Source: an uncultured Dysgonomonas sp.
Lineage (GTDB): Bacteria; Bacteroidota; Bacteroidia; Bacteroidales; Dysgonomonadaceae
Reading direction: 5' to 3'
Length of the DNA stretch: 64,000 nucleotides
NCBI GenBank assembly: GCA_900556485.1
Contig: USOX01000008.1
Coordinates: 1-64,000, forward strand
Shown: positions 9,423 to 19,493 of the stretch, piece by piece
How positions within the stretch are numbered: the first letter of the stretch is position 1
How the letters are laid out: every line of letters begins with the position of its first letter
Position numbers and translations under genes: made by a program
The notes under the pieces: generated by a model
What the model saw: only the letters and a program-made list of their open reading frames with translations
Database searches by the model: none
Told to the model about the DNA's origin: nothing

Positions 9423-11045
9423 TTAGTTCCATCCCGGATTCTGATGTCCTTGCAGAGATGGGTTAGCTTGCATTTCTCCTAATGGAATTGGCCATAGTAA
9501 TGCATGTTCAGGAATTCCACCAACTTTAGTAAATCTTTCAGGTTTATTCTGAATATTAGCTGTACTAAGTGGAACCCATTTTAGTTTACCTGATTTCATT
9601 CCATCTTCTTCCGGATATAAACGTGTACGACGAATATCATCCCAAATCCTGAATTCTAAAGGCATCTCATGGAAGCGTTCGGTTAAGATGGCCTGTATCA
9701 AGGCATCTCCTGTAGCTGTCTCATCTCCTAATCCTGCACGTTTGCGCACTTGGTTGAGATATACTTTAGCTTCAGACTCTTTTCCTGTACGCGCAAGTCC
9801 TTCTGCTGCTATAAGCAATACTTCAGCATAACGCATTATTGGCATATTATAATCCCCATCGCGTCCTATTATAGTAGCTTCCTCATCAAACCATGCCCAG
9901 TTACCTGTATTGCCTAGTTGTCTGGTGACTGGTTTACCGTCTTTATCAATGTAAGAATATTCCCAGAAGAAGAATTGTTTTTCGTGTCCACGAATATCTG
10001 CCGGATCGTAACTATTTATCAACATATCACATGGAAGATAAGCATTGTATAAGCCACTTGCCCCAAAGATACCCCACTGCACTGCATCTGTTTCTATGGC
10101 ACGATGATAGTACGAATTACCTACATCTAGTGTCGTTTTGTTATACTCTTTGGCAAAGATGATTTCATTAGATGTTTTTGTTGTTTTAATAACGTTGAAT
10201 GCGGAGTTTAGGTCATCGCTACTTCCGTTAGCTTGAACAAGTGCATGAACTTTACCTTTTATTACTTCTTCTGCCATAGCTGCGGCTTTAGCATAATATT
10301 CATTTCCACCATTAAGAGGCGCACCTGCCCATTGCAAATAAACTTGTGCTAATAATGTCTGAGCCATTGGTTTTGTTACATAACAGCCATTGTCATAGAA
10401 TGCTTTATTCGGTAATGCATCGCCTTGCAGAGCCTCCAATAAGTCTTGCTCTACTTTTTTATACACTTCACTGGCAGGTATAGGTTCCTGATATATGCCT
10501 TCCAATGATAAATAAGGGAAATCTATATATGGAACATTTCCAAATTCTTTTGCCAGATAAAAGTAACTGTAGGCTCTGAAGAATTTACCTTGAGCAAGGA
10601 AATTCTTTATCTGACTTTCACTTAGCACATCTGTCATTTTAGGAATGTTGGCAATAACAAAGTTGGATCGTGAACTACCTTTGTAAAACTCATTCCAAAG
10701 TTTGTCTGCTGTGGAGTTAAACGCCTCAATATTAAAATTTGAGCTTTCGGAAGCACTAGTAAATGTTCTGTCCTTACGTTTGTCGACAAAAAGCCCGGAC
10801 ATAATACCTCCCCACATAGTAGCTTTAGGTGTCCAACCTCCATCTACATCCAGATTATTTAGATATGGCACTCCTCCAAAATACAGAGCGTTCACTCCGG
10901 ATTTTGCGTCAGTTTCTGTCTTCCAGTGTTGATCTGCACTTTTTTTATCTTCCGGTTCTTCATCCAAAAAGCTATCACATGAACTCATTAATAATGAGAA
11001 TATAATCATGCAAAAAACGGATATATATATTTTATGTAATTTCAT
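9423..11045 (-). CDS. SusD/RagB-like nutrient-binding outer-membrane lipoprotein
   Basis: This 540-residue lipoprotein has Cys23 (LMSSC) followed by DSFLDEEPED, a typical acidic surface-export context. The SusD fold is indicated by the N-terminal helical repeats, the FFRAYSYFYLAKEFGNVPY segment, the RKRAGLGDET segment, and the C-terminal LWPIPLGEMQANPSLQGHQNPGW motif shared by nearly all SusD proteins. It caps the SusC barrel and captures the glycan at the cell surface. The gene follows susC by 25 bases and forms an obligate pair with it. Confidence 0.97.
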   Translation of the reverse strand: MKLHKIYISVFCMIIFSLLMSSCDSFLDEEPEDKKSADQHWKTETDAKSGVNALYFGGVPYLNNLDVDGGWTPKATMWGGIMSGLFVDKRKDRTFTSASESSNFNIEAFNSTADKLWNEFYKGSSRSNFVIANIPKMTDVLSESQIKNFLAQGKFFRAYSYFYLAKEFGNVPYIDFPYLSLEGIYQEPIPASEVYKKVEQDLLEALQGDALPNKAFYDNGCYVTKPMAQTLLAQVYLQWAGAPLNGGNEYYAKAAAMAEEVIKGKVHALVQANGSSDDLNSAFNVIKTTKTSNEIIFAKEYNKTTLDVGNSYYHRAIETDAVQWGIFGASGLYNAYLPCDMLINSYDPADIRGHEKQFFFWEYSYIDKDGKPVTRQLGNTGNWAWFDEEATIIGRDGDYNMPIMRYAEVLLIAAEGLARTGKESEAKVYLNQVRKRAGLGDETATGDALIQAILTERFHEMPLEFRIWDDIRRTRLYPEEDGMKSGKLKWVPLSTANIQNKPERFTKVGGIPEHALLWPIPLGEMQANPSLQGHQNPGWN

Positions 11046-11070
11046 TTGATTTTATATTTATTATTACAAA

Positions 11071-14000
11071 TTAAAATGCAACATTAAGACCTAATGTAAA
11101 TGTTCTCGGGCGCGGATAAGTAAAGAACTGGCGATTGGCTCCCCAGTTGTTGTTGTCCAAACGAGATGAGTTATCCGGGTCAAAACCTAAATAGTCAGAT
11201 GCAGTAATCAAGAATGCATTGCTAACATTTCCATAAATACGTAGGGACGAAAGGCCTAATCTTCTGATAGTGTTAGAATCGAATGTATAACCTAATTGAA
11301 TCAGATTAGCACGTAGATAAGCCCCATCTGCCACCCATGTGTCATCTGCATTTGCATTACTACCCATACCAAAATTCTGTAAGCGTACAGCTTGTGAAGT
11401 GCCATTTGGATTTGATGTTGGATGCCATGCATTTGAATATAAGCGATCAAGTCCATTAGTAAGGAATCGTGCTTCGGTAGAGTGGAAAAATTCTTGCATT
11501 ACATCAACTCCCCAAGCAAATTGAAGATCGAATGTAAAGTCGAAATTTTTATAACGGAAAGTATTAATAAATGATCCTGTCCAATCCGGTAAACCATTAC
11601 CTAATATCTGACGTTCTTTATATGTAACCTTTTCACCTATAGTGGCTGGTATATTCATTGTCTCTGCATCCCAATTGGCAGGATTACCATCATATATTCC
11701 CGCTCTCTTATATCCGTAGAATGTAGACAGTTCTTCTCCTTCGCGGATCAACATATCATAACCGGTAAAACCATCCTTAAGGATTTGGCGTTTACCTGTA
11801 AGAGGGTCAACAGACGAACTTGGATCCAATTTTTCAACACGGTTTTTATTGTAACTTAGATTAAGTGTAGTGTTCCAATTGAAAGTAGCATTATCTATTG
11901 GATATGCATTGATTAATAAATCTAATCCACGGTTAGAAACCTCTCCGACATTTGTTGTCACTTTATCGAAACCCGTTGATTTAGGTAATGGACGCTCAAG
12001 TAATAGATCGGTTGTTCTTTTATAGTAATACGAAGCTTCTACGTTGACACGATTGTTAAACAAACCAAGGTCAAAACCAACATCCCATTGGTTAGTTCTT
12101 TCCCATTTCAGGTCACGGTTAGCCATCTTGTCCAGATAAGACACTACCTGCAATTGGTTTCCAATCATTACTTTCGATTGGCTTAATGTAGGTAAAGAAG
12201 AATATACGCCTATTTCAGAGTTACCTGTAACCCCAAAAGATGCGTGAGGCTTCAACTTACTGATAACTGTATTATCCATCAGGAAGCTTTCGTTAGAAGC
12301 CATCCATCCCAAACCAACAGAAGGGAAAAAACCATATTTGTTATTTGGTCCAAATTTGGATGAACCATCATAACGGCCTGTTGCCGTAACCATATATTTG
12401 TTATCGTGTGAATAGGCTACACGCATAAAATATGAGTTCATAGTCCATTTCTCATGTTTGCTTTCAAGTGAAGGGCGCTCCGTTCCATTACCAATGTTAT
12501 AGTATTCATAAAAATCATCGCCGAATCCTGTCCCAACTCCTTTAAAATAAGTATAGTCACGTTCTTGCCAAGACATCCCGGCCATAGCGTTTATGTGATT
12601 CTTACCTAATGTCTTAGTATATGTAAGATAAGTTTCTTCTTGCCAATAAAGGGTATTGCCATTGTTCGCCTCAGCCCTTCCTAGAGAATTTAAACCAAGT
12701 ATAGGACGCGGAGTTGATGGTTCATATTTTTTTTCACGCTTGTTATTATAGTCTACACCAAATTGTGTTTTCAAGTCAAGACCCTCTGCCAAGTGAAATG
12801 TTAGAGCTGCATTACCGAAAATCTGAGTTCTGTATTGCATATTCACAGCTCGTTTTAGCATTTCCACCGGATTACCCATTGCCTCCGGAGCAAATCCTTG
12901 AGTTTTACCACTCGGATCATCTTTATCAATAAGAATAGAGCTTGTTTTATAAGAATTTGTTTGCATATATTCACCATCCAACTGTACCGGCAACCAAGGC
13001 AATTGTTCTATCATGGTACGCAAAGCGCCTTGTCCGTATGGGTTGTCAGATGTACGGTTACCCCACGTATGGTTTACCATTAAATTAACAGCCGTTGACA
13101 GCCATTTGGTAGGTTTAGCATCATAAGCCATCTTGGCATTCAAACGTTTCATATAAGAATTGAGTGCAATACCTTGTTGATCGGTATAGTTAAGGAAAGC
13201 TCCTACCGATGAGCTCTCATCACCACGTTGAATATTCAGCTGGTGATTGTGAGAGAAAGCAGTACGCGTAGCCTCTTTTTGCCAATCTGTATTGTATTTA
13301 GGTGAACCATCTGGGTTGAAAAGACGCTCGTCAGTAAATATTTGGGATAGGTCTGTCGTATAGTTAGTTCCTCGCCATGCATTGGAATTTTCCAAACCTT
13401 GCTTAAAGGCTGCCATCCATTCGTTAGCATCCATCACGTCCATATATTTGGACATAGTACCCACAGACATAGACCCTGCATAAGAAATCTGGGCACGTTT
13501 TCCTGTGTTACCTCCACGTTTGGTTGTTACAAGTATAACACCATTGGCACCACGGGCACCATAGATAGCCGCAGATGAGGCATCTTTCAACACTTCCATA
13601 GATTCGATATCATTCGGGTTCAGGAATTCAAAATTATCCATAACAACTCCATCAACCACATATAATGGATTTGCTTTAGCTTGGATAGTTGAAATACCAC
13701 GGATGATAACACGCATTTCTCCACCAGGTTGTCCAGTATTGGAGAATATATTTACACCGGCAGCTTTACCTTTCAACCCGTCAAGAGCATTAAAGGTCTG
13801 ACCTTTGATAATATCACTACCTTTAGCCGTAGCAATAGATCCTGTTACATCCGACTTACGCATTGTTCCATAACCGACAACAACAACTTCATCCAAAGTT
13901 CTGCTATCTTCCAACATTACTACATTTACAACATTCTGATTGCCAACTGCAATTTCTTGTGTTGTATAACCTACATAAGAAAATACAAGAGTACTACCTT

Positions 14001-14262
14001 CAGATGCCGGAACCGAATATTTTCCATCAATATCCGTAACAGTACCGGCTGTAGTACCTTTCACTCTGATATTTACACCAATAAGTGGTTCGTCTTGAGA
14101 GTCTAAGACTTGACCGCTAATCTGTTTTGTTTGTTGAACACTTTGTGTTTCCATTGTATCAGCATTGATTGTAGGAGCGATACATATTCCCAGTAAAATG
14201 ATCAACATGGACATTTTCATTCTCTTAAGAATTTGTTTGCCCTCAGGATAAAAATACTTCAT
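11071..14262 (-). CDS. SusC/RagA-like TonB-dependent outer-membrane transporter
   Basis: This protein has 1063 residues in the longest reading. Translation may start at Met15 (14220), which gives a more usual signal peptide; the longer start adds a 14-residue leader also seen in some Bacteroidetes SusC proteins. A carboxypeptidase-regulatory-like domain spans about 46-117 (ISGQVLDSQDEPLIGVNI), the DEVVVVGYG motif is at 124-132, the plug runs to about 250, and the 22-strand barrel continues to the terminal Phe (LGLNVAF). It imports the oligosaccharide captured by the adjacent SusD, with energy from TonB. It is first in the mannosidase operon; 660 bases separate it from the HTCS gene. Confidence 0.97.
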   Translation of the reverse strand: MKYFYPEGKQILKRMKMSMLIILLGICIAPTINADTMETQSVQQTKQISGQVLDSQDEPLIGVNIRVKGTTAGTVTDIDGKYSVPASEGSTLVFSYVGYTTQEIAVGNQNVVNVVMLEDSRTLDEVVVVGYGTMRKSDVTGSIATAKGSDIIKGQTFNALDGLKGKAAGVNIFSNTGQPGGEMRVIIRGISTIQAKANPLYVVDGVVMDNFEFLNPNDIESMEVLKDASSAAIYGARGANGVILVTTKRGGNTGKRAQISYAGSMSVGTMSKYMDVMDANEWMAAFKQGLENSNAWRGTNYTTDLSQIFTDERLFNPDGSPKYNTDWQKEATRTAFSHNHQLNIQRGDESSSVGAFLNYTDQQGIALNSYMKRLNAKMAYDAKPTKWLSTAVNLMVNHTWGNRTSDNPYGQGALRTMIEQLPWLPVQLDGEYMQTNSYKTSSILIDKDDPSGKTQGFAPEAMGNPVEMLKRAVNMQYRTQIFGNAALTFHLAEGLDLKTQFGVDYNNKREKKYEPSTPRPILGLNSLGRAEANNGNTLYWQEETYLTYTKTLGKNHINAMAGMSWQERDYTYFKGVGTGFGDDFYEYYNIGNGTERPSLESKHEKWTMNSYFMRVAYSHDNKYMVTATGRYDGSSKFGPNNKYGFFPSVGLGWMASNESFLMDNTVISKLKPHASFGVTGNSEIGVYSSLPTLSQSKVMIGNQLQVVSYLDKMANRDLKWERTNQWDVGFDLGLFNNRVNVEASYYYKRTTDLLLERPLPKSTGFDKVTTNVGEVSNRGLDLLINAYPIDNATFNWNTTLNLSYNKNRVEKLDPSSSVDPLTGKRQILKDGFTGYDMLIREGEELSTFYGYKRAGIYDGNPANWDAETMNIPATIGEKVTYKERQILGNGLPDWTGSFINTFRYKNFDFTFDLQFAWGVDVMQEFFHSTEARFLTNGLDRLYSNAWHPTSNPNGTSQAVRLQNFGMGSNANADDTWVADGAYLRANLIQLGYTFDSNTIRRLGLSSLRIYGNVSNAFLITASDYLGFDPDNSSRLDNNNWGANRQFFTYPRPRTFTLGLNVAF

Positions 14263-14518
14263 AAAATAAAGTGTGATTTAAAATTAGTAATTCATTTTAA
14301 TACAAATCCATTGGTTTACAATCTCATACAAAGTATAAAAAGGCTCTTTTTTAGAGGTAGATAATTAATACTTTGCTGACGGATCTTTTCTCATAACATA
14401 ATTTGGTTAACTTAATTCTACCTTGAGCTTCAGGCTCTCTTTGGCTGTTTAGGTTTTAGTTTTTTTCATAGAAGGTTTTTTATGAATTAATAACTAGGAA
14501 AGACTATATATAAAAAGC

Positions 14519-14554
14519 CTCCTTCCAAGCAGTGTAAATACTGCCTGAAAGGAG
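14519..14554. terminator. Bidirectional hairpin upstream of susC
   Basis: CTCCTTCCAAGCAGT (14519-14533) pairs with ACTGCCTGAAAGGAG (14540-14554) across a 6-base loop, with two mismatches. It is flanked by AAAAA (14512-14516) and TTTT (14557-14560), so it reads as an intrinsic terminator from either side. It lies between the CT tract and susC, about 255 bases upstream of the susC start. It could end a transcript coming from upstream or act as a leader attenuator. Confidence 0.7.
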
Positions 14555-14607
14555 ACTTTTATCTCTAATAATTTGTTTTCTGTGGAGGAAAATGTTATAT
14601 TGTCTAC

Positions 14608-14664
<57 letters not shown>

Positions 14665-14848
14665 ATAAAATAAAGCTAACGCCCAAATTTTCAGCTAGAA
14701 AACATGGCACATTTTGCAATATATTTTGTAGATTATACATATTAATGGAGAGTTATAGTATTAGATATTGTATTAAACATTGTTTCTCTAAGGAACCCAC
14801 AGCAATGTTAATGAATTTAAAAAAGTATTTATATATTCTAATTCACAA

Positions 14849-14891
14849 AAAAAGTATCCTCATCTACATCTGGTAAATCAGGATACTTTTT
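14849..14891. terminator. Strong terminator downstream of the HTCS gene
   Basis: AAAAAGTATCCT (14849-14860) is perfectly complementary to AGGATACTTTTT (14880-14891), with a 19-base loop. A and T tracts at either end make it a bidirectional intrinsic terminator. It starts about 30 bases after the HTCS stop codon on the minus strand and separates the regulator transcript from the susC operon. Confidence 0.85.
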
Positions 14892-14923
14892 TGATATTTT
14901 AAGACACTATGCTCCTAAAAGGT

Positions 14924-17900
14924 TTACTTCCTCATTCTGTACTCTTTAGGTGTCATATTATACTTTTTGAAGAACTCCCGGTAAAAATAAGATTTGTTAT
15001 TAATTCCAATCTTATAAATGATTTCCTGGATAGTAAGGTTAGTGCTTACAAGTAATTTTGCAGCTGTAATGAACCTATAATCTTTGATAAAGTCATTAGG
15101 AGATAATGATGTTATCTTTTTAAATTTCCGGTACAGGCTACGGGTACTCATTCCTAATTTTGTAGCCAAAAGTTCAGGACGAAGATTTTCTTCTTCCAGA
15201 TTTGAATCAATTATAGAAATAATTGAATCCATAAAGTCTTTATCCTCCTGATGTATCAATTGCCCATCACTATATTCGTATGCACTTTCAGGCGAATTAT
15301 AATAATCTTTCAACTCAACCTTAGTAGACAACAAACGACTAACTATAGAACTCAGTACCACAGCAGAGAATGGTTTGGTCAAATATGCATCTGCCCCCAT
15401 ATCAAGCCCTTGTGCCTGTTCTTTATCACTTATTTTAGCCGAAACTATAACTAAAGGTATATGTTTAGTAAATTTATTTGCCTTGAGCTTACTTATAAAG
15501 TCTAATCCATTCATATCCGGCATCATTATATCTGTTATGATCAATGAAGGGGTCTGCTCTTCTATAAATTTCAACCCTTCCTCTGCACTGTGTACTCCAT
15601 GCACATTATAATTACTTTTCAGAATATTCGATATCATCCAAACAATATCCTTATTGTCGTCAACAACAAGTATAGTTTGCTTACTGCCAGTTCTGCTCAA
15701 TATATCCTTAGGAAAGCTTTCTTTTAGCTTTTCATTTTCTAATTCGTTCTCCTCTGTAGCTTCCAAAACAGGAAATGTAACTACAAATTCAGCATATTTA
15801 TTAATCTCACTATTTACTGTAATATTCCCATGCAGAGATTTCACTAAATCCTGACAGATAGACAACCCAACTCCATTTCTTGAAGAATGTTTCGAATAAG
15901 AATTATTCTCAATGTTTTCGAGTATACGATAACGATCAAAAATATGAGGAATCATAGAGCGATCTATACCAATACCGGTATTATAAACTGTCAAAGTCAA
16001 GAAATCATTTATACAATTTGCTGTAACCTTTACATTTCCTCCTTCATTAACATATTTAAAGGCATTGGAGACCAAATTAGCCAGCACTCTTTTAAAGCAA
16101 ACCACATCCGTATTCCAATAGAGATTTTCCGGCACTGATATATCAAAGTTGATATTCGATTGTTTAGCCATAGGCACAAAAGACTCCATTTGGTGATATA
16201 TAAGTTCATGAATTGAGACTTGCTTTATAATCTTCAATTCTAGCTTAGTTTCCTCTATCTTTCTGAAATCAAGAATCTCTTGTATCAGATTATTCAGGTC
16301 ATTTACATTATCTCTCAGAATGTAAGTATACTTTTTCAATTCCTCATTTGCATGGTCTGTTTTCTCAATAAACTCTGTAACTCCATTTATAACAGTCAGA
16401 GGTGTACAAAATTCATGAGTCACATTCGTGAAAAAGTTCAACTTGGCTTCAAGCAGTTTTTCTTTTTGCTCTTCACGCATCCGGCGGGCAATAACACGCT
16501 GTCTCTTAGATATTTTTCTTTTTGCAATATATATAATATATGAACATAAAGTCAAAAACATTACTATATAACCTAATATAGCCCACACGGTAAGATACCA
16601 AGGTGGTAATTTGATTATATTAAGAGAAAAATAACGGTCTTCCGAACCAAAAACGTCATTTTTATACTTTACCTTGAGAGTATATTTGCCATGAGGCAGA
16701 TTTGTAAATGTTACTGCATTTGCCTTCTGCAATTCTGTCCATGATGTATTATAATCCTCCAATATATATGAATATTCATAATTATCTCCATTTATATAAT
16801 CAAGAGCAACAAAGGAGATTGTAAACGAAGAAACATTAGACGCCAACTCTACCACTTCATCTTTGTTCATATAATTATATAAAGTATGACTCTCCCCTGA
16901 TATTTCCAGGTCAAAGAAAAGTAGGTTTGGTTTATAATAATTTTTCAGATTTCCATCTTCGGCATCCACCCATACCAAGCCATTTATTCCACCAAAGAAA
17001 AGCCTGCCATTAGAATCTCTCCAATAGGCATCATCCGAAAATTCTGTTACTCTTAAATCTGGATATGAATAATTATGGAAGAAATCATTGTGTGGATTAT
17101 ATTTCGTTAAACCTTTATTTGTACTAAGCCATATACAACCATCTTTATCTTCCAGTATACCATGAATCATATCATTCGCTATCCCATTTCGCCTATCAAA
17201 TTGTCTGATTGTAGGCGCTCCATTCTTAAAAAAATGGATTCTCGACATCCCCGAACTGGCTCCGATATAAAAAATAGAGTCTTTACTATGAAGAACACTC
17301 AGAACATCCCCAATAGCTGAGTTGTCAGACTTATTCATTTGTATAAATTCATACTCTTTTGTATTGATATCAAAACGGGCAACGCCATACCCTCCCCTGC
17401 TTCCTATAAAAAGAGTAGACTTCCCATCATAACTCATCGAATGGAATTCATTACATACCCGATCACCCTTCTTTAAGAGAAAAACATTAACAGACGTTAT
17501 CGACAACTGGTTATTATCCTCTTTTATCGAAACCTCCATCAATCCATTACCTGCTGTCGCCAACCACAAAGTAGATTCATCAACTTCACATATAGAATGT
17601 ACCTTACCTATCTGACTTGCAATAGTGCCAGTCAGTGATCTGACAGTATTATCCTGATATGAATAATAAGATATTCCGGGACCATTCGTGCCTATCCATA
17701 AAATATTCCGGTGCAGGCTTCGGAGAAAACTAAAAACCGAACCATTAGACAATCCATTATGCATCGAGAAATGGTTGTGTTGTATCGATGATGCTATCTG
17801 GTAATCAGCATGATTATAGTTGTTTATACGAATAATACCATCACCCTTAGTTCCAATCCAAAGATTATCAAATTCATCTGTATAAATAGCCCTTATCGGC

Positions 17901-18928
17901 TTTTGTATACCAAGTGTCAGATTATCAAATGTAATATTCCGAAACATTTCCTCCTTTTGATAATACATCTGAACGCCTTGCCCATCCGTACCAATCCATA
18001 AAATATCCTGCTTCTTATCTTTCAAAAGACAAAAAACTCCTATACCTGAGTTTATAAGCTCAGCCTTGCGCTCACCAGCCTCAATATGTAATTTAACAAG
18101 ATCTCCATTTTTGGAAAGAATAAACATATCTTGTTTTGATGATGCTATTCTCAATATATCTCCATATTTAGACACTAAGTCCGAAATGTCTGCCAACCTA
18201 TCTTTTCGAGCGTTCTTTATATCATACAAAAACAACTGATTAGCAGAGTCTATAAAATATAATTTATCATCCTCATAGAATGTTACAATTATATTATTCT
18301 CATGCACTTCATTATCCGTAGAGCTTAACTTTGGATCATTTATACTACCCGTTATTTGTATATTTCTTAATCTGCCATCAGACATTATCAAATATAATTG
18401 ATCGTTCTTGGTAACAAATATATCAAGTACATTTTCTACACTTACGCCAGGAACATGTATATCCCGGAAAGTTTTTGACTCAGTAGTATAATACGATATA
18501 TAGTTCTTCTTATGTATAACACATGTATTACCTTTCGAATCCGAAGCTAATAAACGAGCCTCCGGGCATTGAGTATATGATTCTACAACCTTTCTTTCTC
18601 TCAGCGAAAACTTATTCAGTCCCAAAAAAGTGGAAACCCAAAGATTATCCTCATCTGCTTGAGTAACTTTATGAATAATATTACTACAAAGAGAGAACTC
18701 ATTATCCGGTTCAAACCTATATACAAATACATTTTTTCCATTATATAAGTTCAACCCATCATATGTACCAAACCACATATAACCATCATCATCCTGATAC
18801 ATCGACAATATTGCATTATTAGACAAGTCAAGCTTATCAGCTTTATGAATACTGTAAAATGCCAGTAGTTTTGCAGGAAAAAATAGGACAAAGTAAAAAA
18901 CGCAAGATAGAACAAATTTATATTTCAT
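14924..18928 (-). CDS. Hybrid two-component system (HTCS) regulator
   Basis: This 1334-residue protein joins sensor, kinase, receiver and DNA-binding parts. A signal peptide covers 1-23. A periplasmic sensor of two-component-propeller repeats (DDGYMWFGTYDGLN and similar) fills about 40-690, followed by a Y_Y_Y domain and a membrane segment at about 777-800. The kinase core has phospho-acceptor His838 in THEFCTPL and an ATPase domain with TVYNTGIGID and NGVGLSICQDL. The receiver has Asp1133 in TDIMMPDMNG. An AraC-type helix-turn-helix fills the last about 105 residues. The usual Arg of the H-box (HEFRTPL) is Cys here. It probably senses a mannose-containing oligosaccharide in the periplasm and activates the adjacent susC operon; the ligand is inferred from context. 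Confidence 0.97.
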   Translation of the reverse strand: MKYKFVLSCVFYFVLFFPAKLLAFYSIHKADKLDLSNNAILSMYQDDDGYMWFGTYDGLNLYNGKNVFVYRFEPDNEFSLCSNIIHKVTQADEDNLWVSTFLGLNKFSLRERKVVESYTQCPEARLLASDSKGNTCVIHKKNYISYYTTESKTFRDIHVPGVSVENVLDIFVTKNDQLYLIMSDGRLRNIQITGSINDPKLSSTDNEVHENNIIVTFYEDDKLYFIDSANQLFLYDIKNARKDRLADISDLVSKYGDILRIASSKQDMFILSKNGDLVKLHIEAGERKAELINSGIGVFCLLKDKKQDILWIGTDGQGVQMYYQKEEMFRNITFDNLTLGIQKPIRAIYTDEFDNLWIGTKGDGIIRINNYNHADYQIASSIQHNHFSMHNGLSNGSVFSFLRSLHRNILWIGTNGPGISYYSYQDNTVRSLTGTIASQIGKVHSICEVDESTLWLATAGNGLMEVSIKEDNNQLSITSVNVFLLKKGDRVCNEFHSMSYDGKSTLFIGSRGGYGVARFDINTKEYEFIQMNKSDNSAIGDVLSVLHSKDSIFYIGASSGMSRIHFFKNGAPTIRQFDRRNGIANDMIHGILEDKDGCIWLSTNKGLTKYNPHNDFFHNYSYPDLRVTEFSDDAYWRDSNGRLFFGGINGLVWVDAEDGNLKNYYKPNLLFFDLEISGESHTLYNYMNKDEVVELASNVSSFTISFVALDYINGDNYEYSYILEDYNTSWTELQKANAVTFTNLPHGKYTLKVKYKNDVFGSEDRYFSLNIIKLPPWYLTVWAILGYIVMFLTLCSYIIYIAKRKISKRQRVIARRMREEQKEKLLEAKLNFFTNVTHEFCTPLTVINGVTEFIEKTDHANEELKKYTYILRDNVNDLNNLIQEILDFRKIEETKLELKIIKQVSIHELIYHQMESFVPMAKQSNINFDISVPENLYWNTDVVCFKRVLANLVSNAFKYVNEGGNVKVTANCINDFLTLTVYNTGIGIDRSMIPHIFDRYRILENIENNSYSKHSSRNGVGLSICQDLVKSLHGNITVNSEINKYAEFVVTFPVLEATEENELENEKLKESFPKDILSRTGSKQTILVVDDNKDIVWMISNILKSNYNVHGVHSAEEGLKFIEEQTPSLIITDIMMPDMNGLDFISKLKANKFTKHIPLVIVSAKISDKEQAQGLDMGADAYLTKPFSAVVLSSIVSRLLSTKVELKDYYNSPESAYEYSDGQLIHQEDKDFMDSIISIIDSNLEEENLRPELLATKLGMSTRSLYRKFKKITSLSPNDFIKDYRFITAAKLLVSTNLTIQEIIYKIGINNKSYFYREFFKKYNMTPKEYRMRK

Positions 18929-19493
18929 AAAATATATAGAAGGTATTAACGATATCTCTTAAGGTTAAAGAAAAAACAGCCTGATAACTGCTAAAAAACA
19001 ATGAAGAGTTATGTGTAGACCCTTTTTCAGAATAAATCAAATCATCCGTATAGCTAAAGATATTTTAACAACTAACACTAACCGAATGCAATTTAAGTAT
19101 AAATTCTCTAATTTAAGAAATAATTATATTTCGAATGTCATTTTTTGTCTAATTATGCTAAATATAATTACATACATTTAAACAATACAATACTCAGTAA
19201 CGACATTTCGCCCAAATTATATAAACAACTAGCGTTCAATCAATAACACACAAAAAGTGACAAAAGTAACACTTTTTACATACTTTTTTTTCTGTAACTT
19301 TTTTCTTCACCACTTATATGTTTATATACTCTCATACTTACATACTAATAGTACATAGATAAAGCTTCACCATATTCATCAATATAGCAAAGCACCAAAT
19401 AATGATAAAAATAATATATCTATTTGTTTATAAAAGAAAAACTCCGAGTTACTTCTTTTACAATGTAGTAAAAAGAATTTGGGAGCTGCTCCT
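18929..19493. other. Intergenic region without a recognised gene
   Basis: This 565-base, very AT-rich gap lies between the HTCS start and the LytTR regulator stop codon. A sequence matching the -7 consensus on the minus strand (TACTTTTG, 19261-19268) is present, but it lacks a -33 TTTG and lies over 300 bases from the HTCS start. An AT-rich imperfect hairpin at 19453-19477 could end the efflux operon. I see no gene. Confidence 0.55.

Noticed and set aside
14853..14860. AGTATCCT in the HTCS terminator as another copy of the 9196-9226 regulator site
   Set aside because: An 8-base match is expected by chance about twice in this window on both strands, and here it is explained by the terminator stem.
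19261..19268. TACTTTTG on the minus strand as the HTCS promoter
   Set aside because: It matches the -7 consensus but has no -33 partner and lies more than 300 bases from the start codon in very AT-rich sequence.
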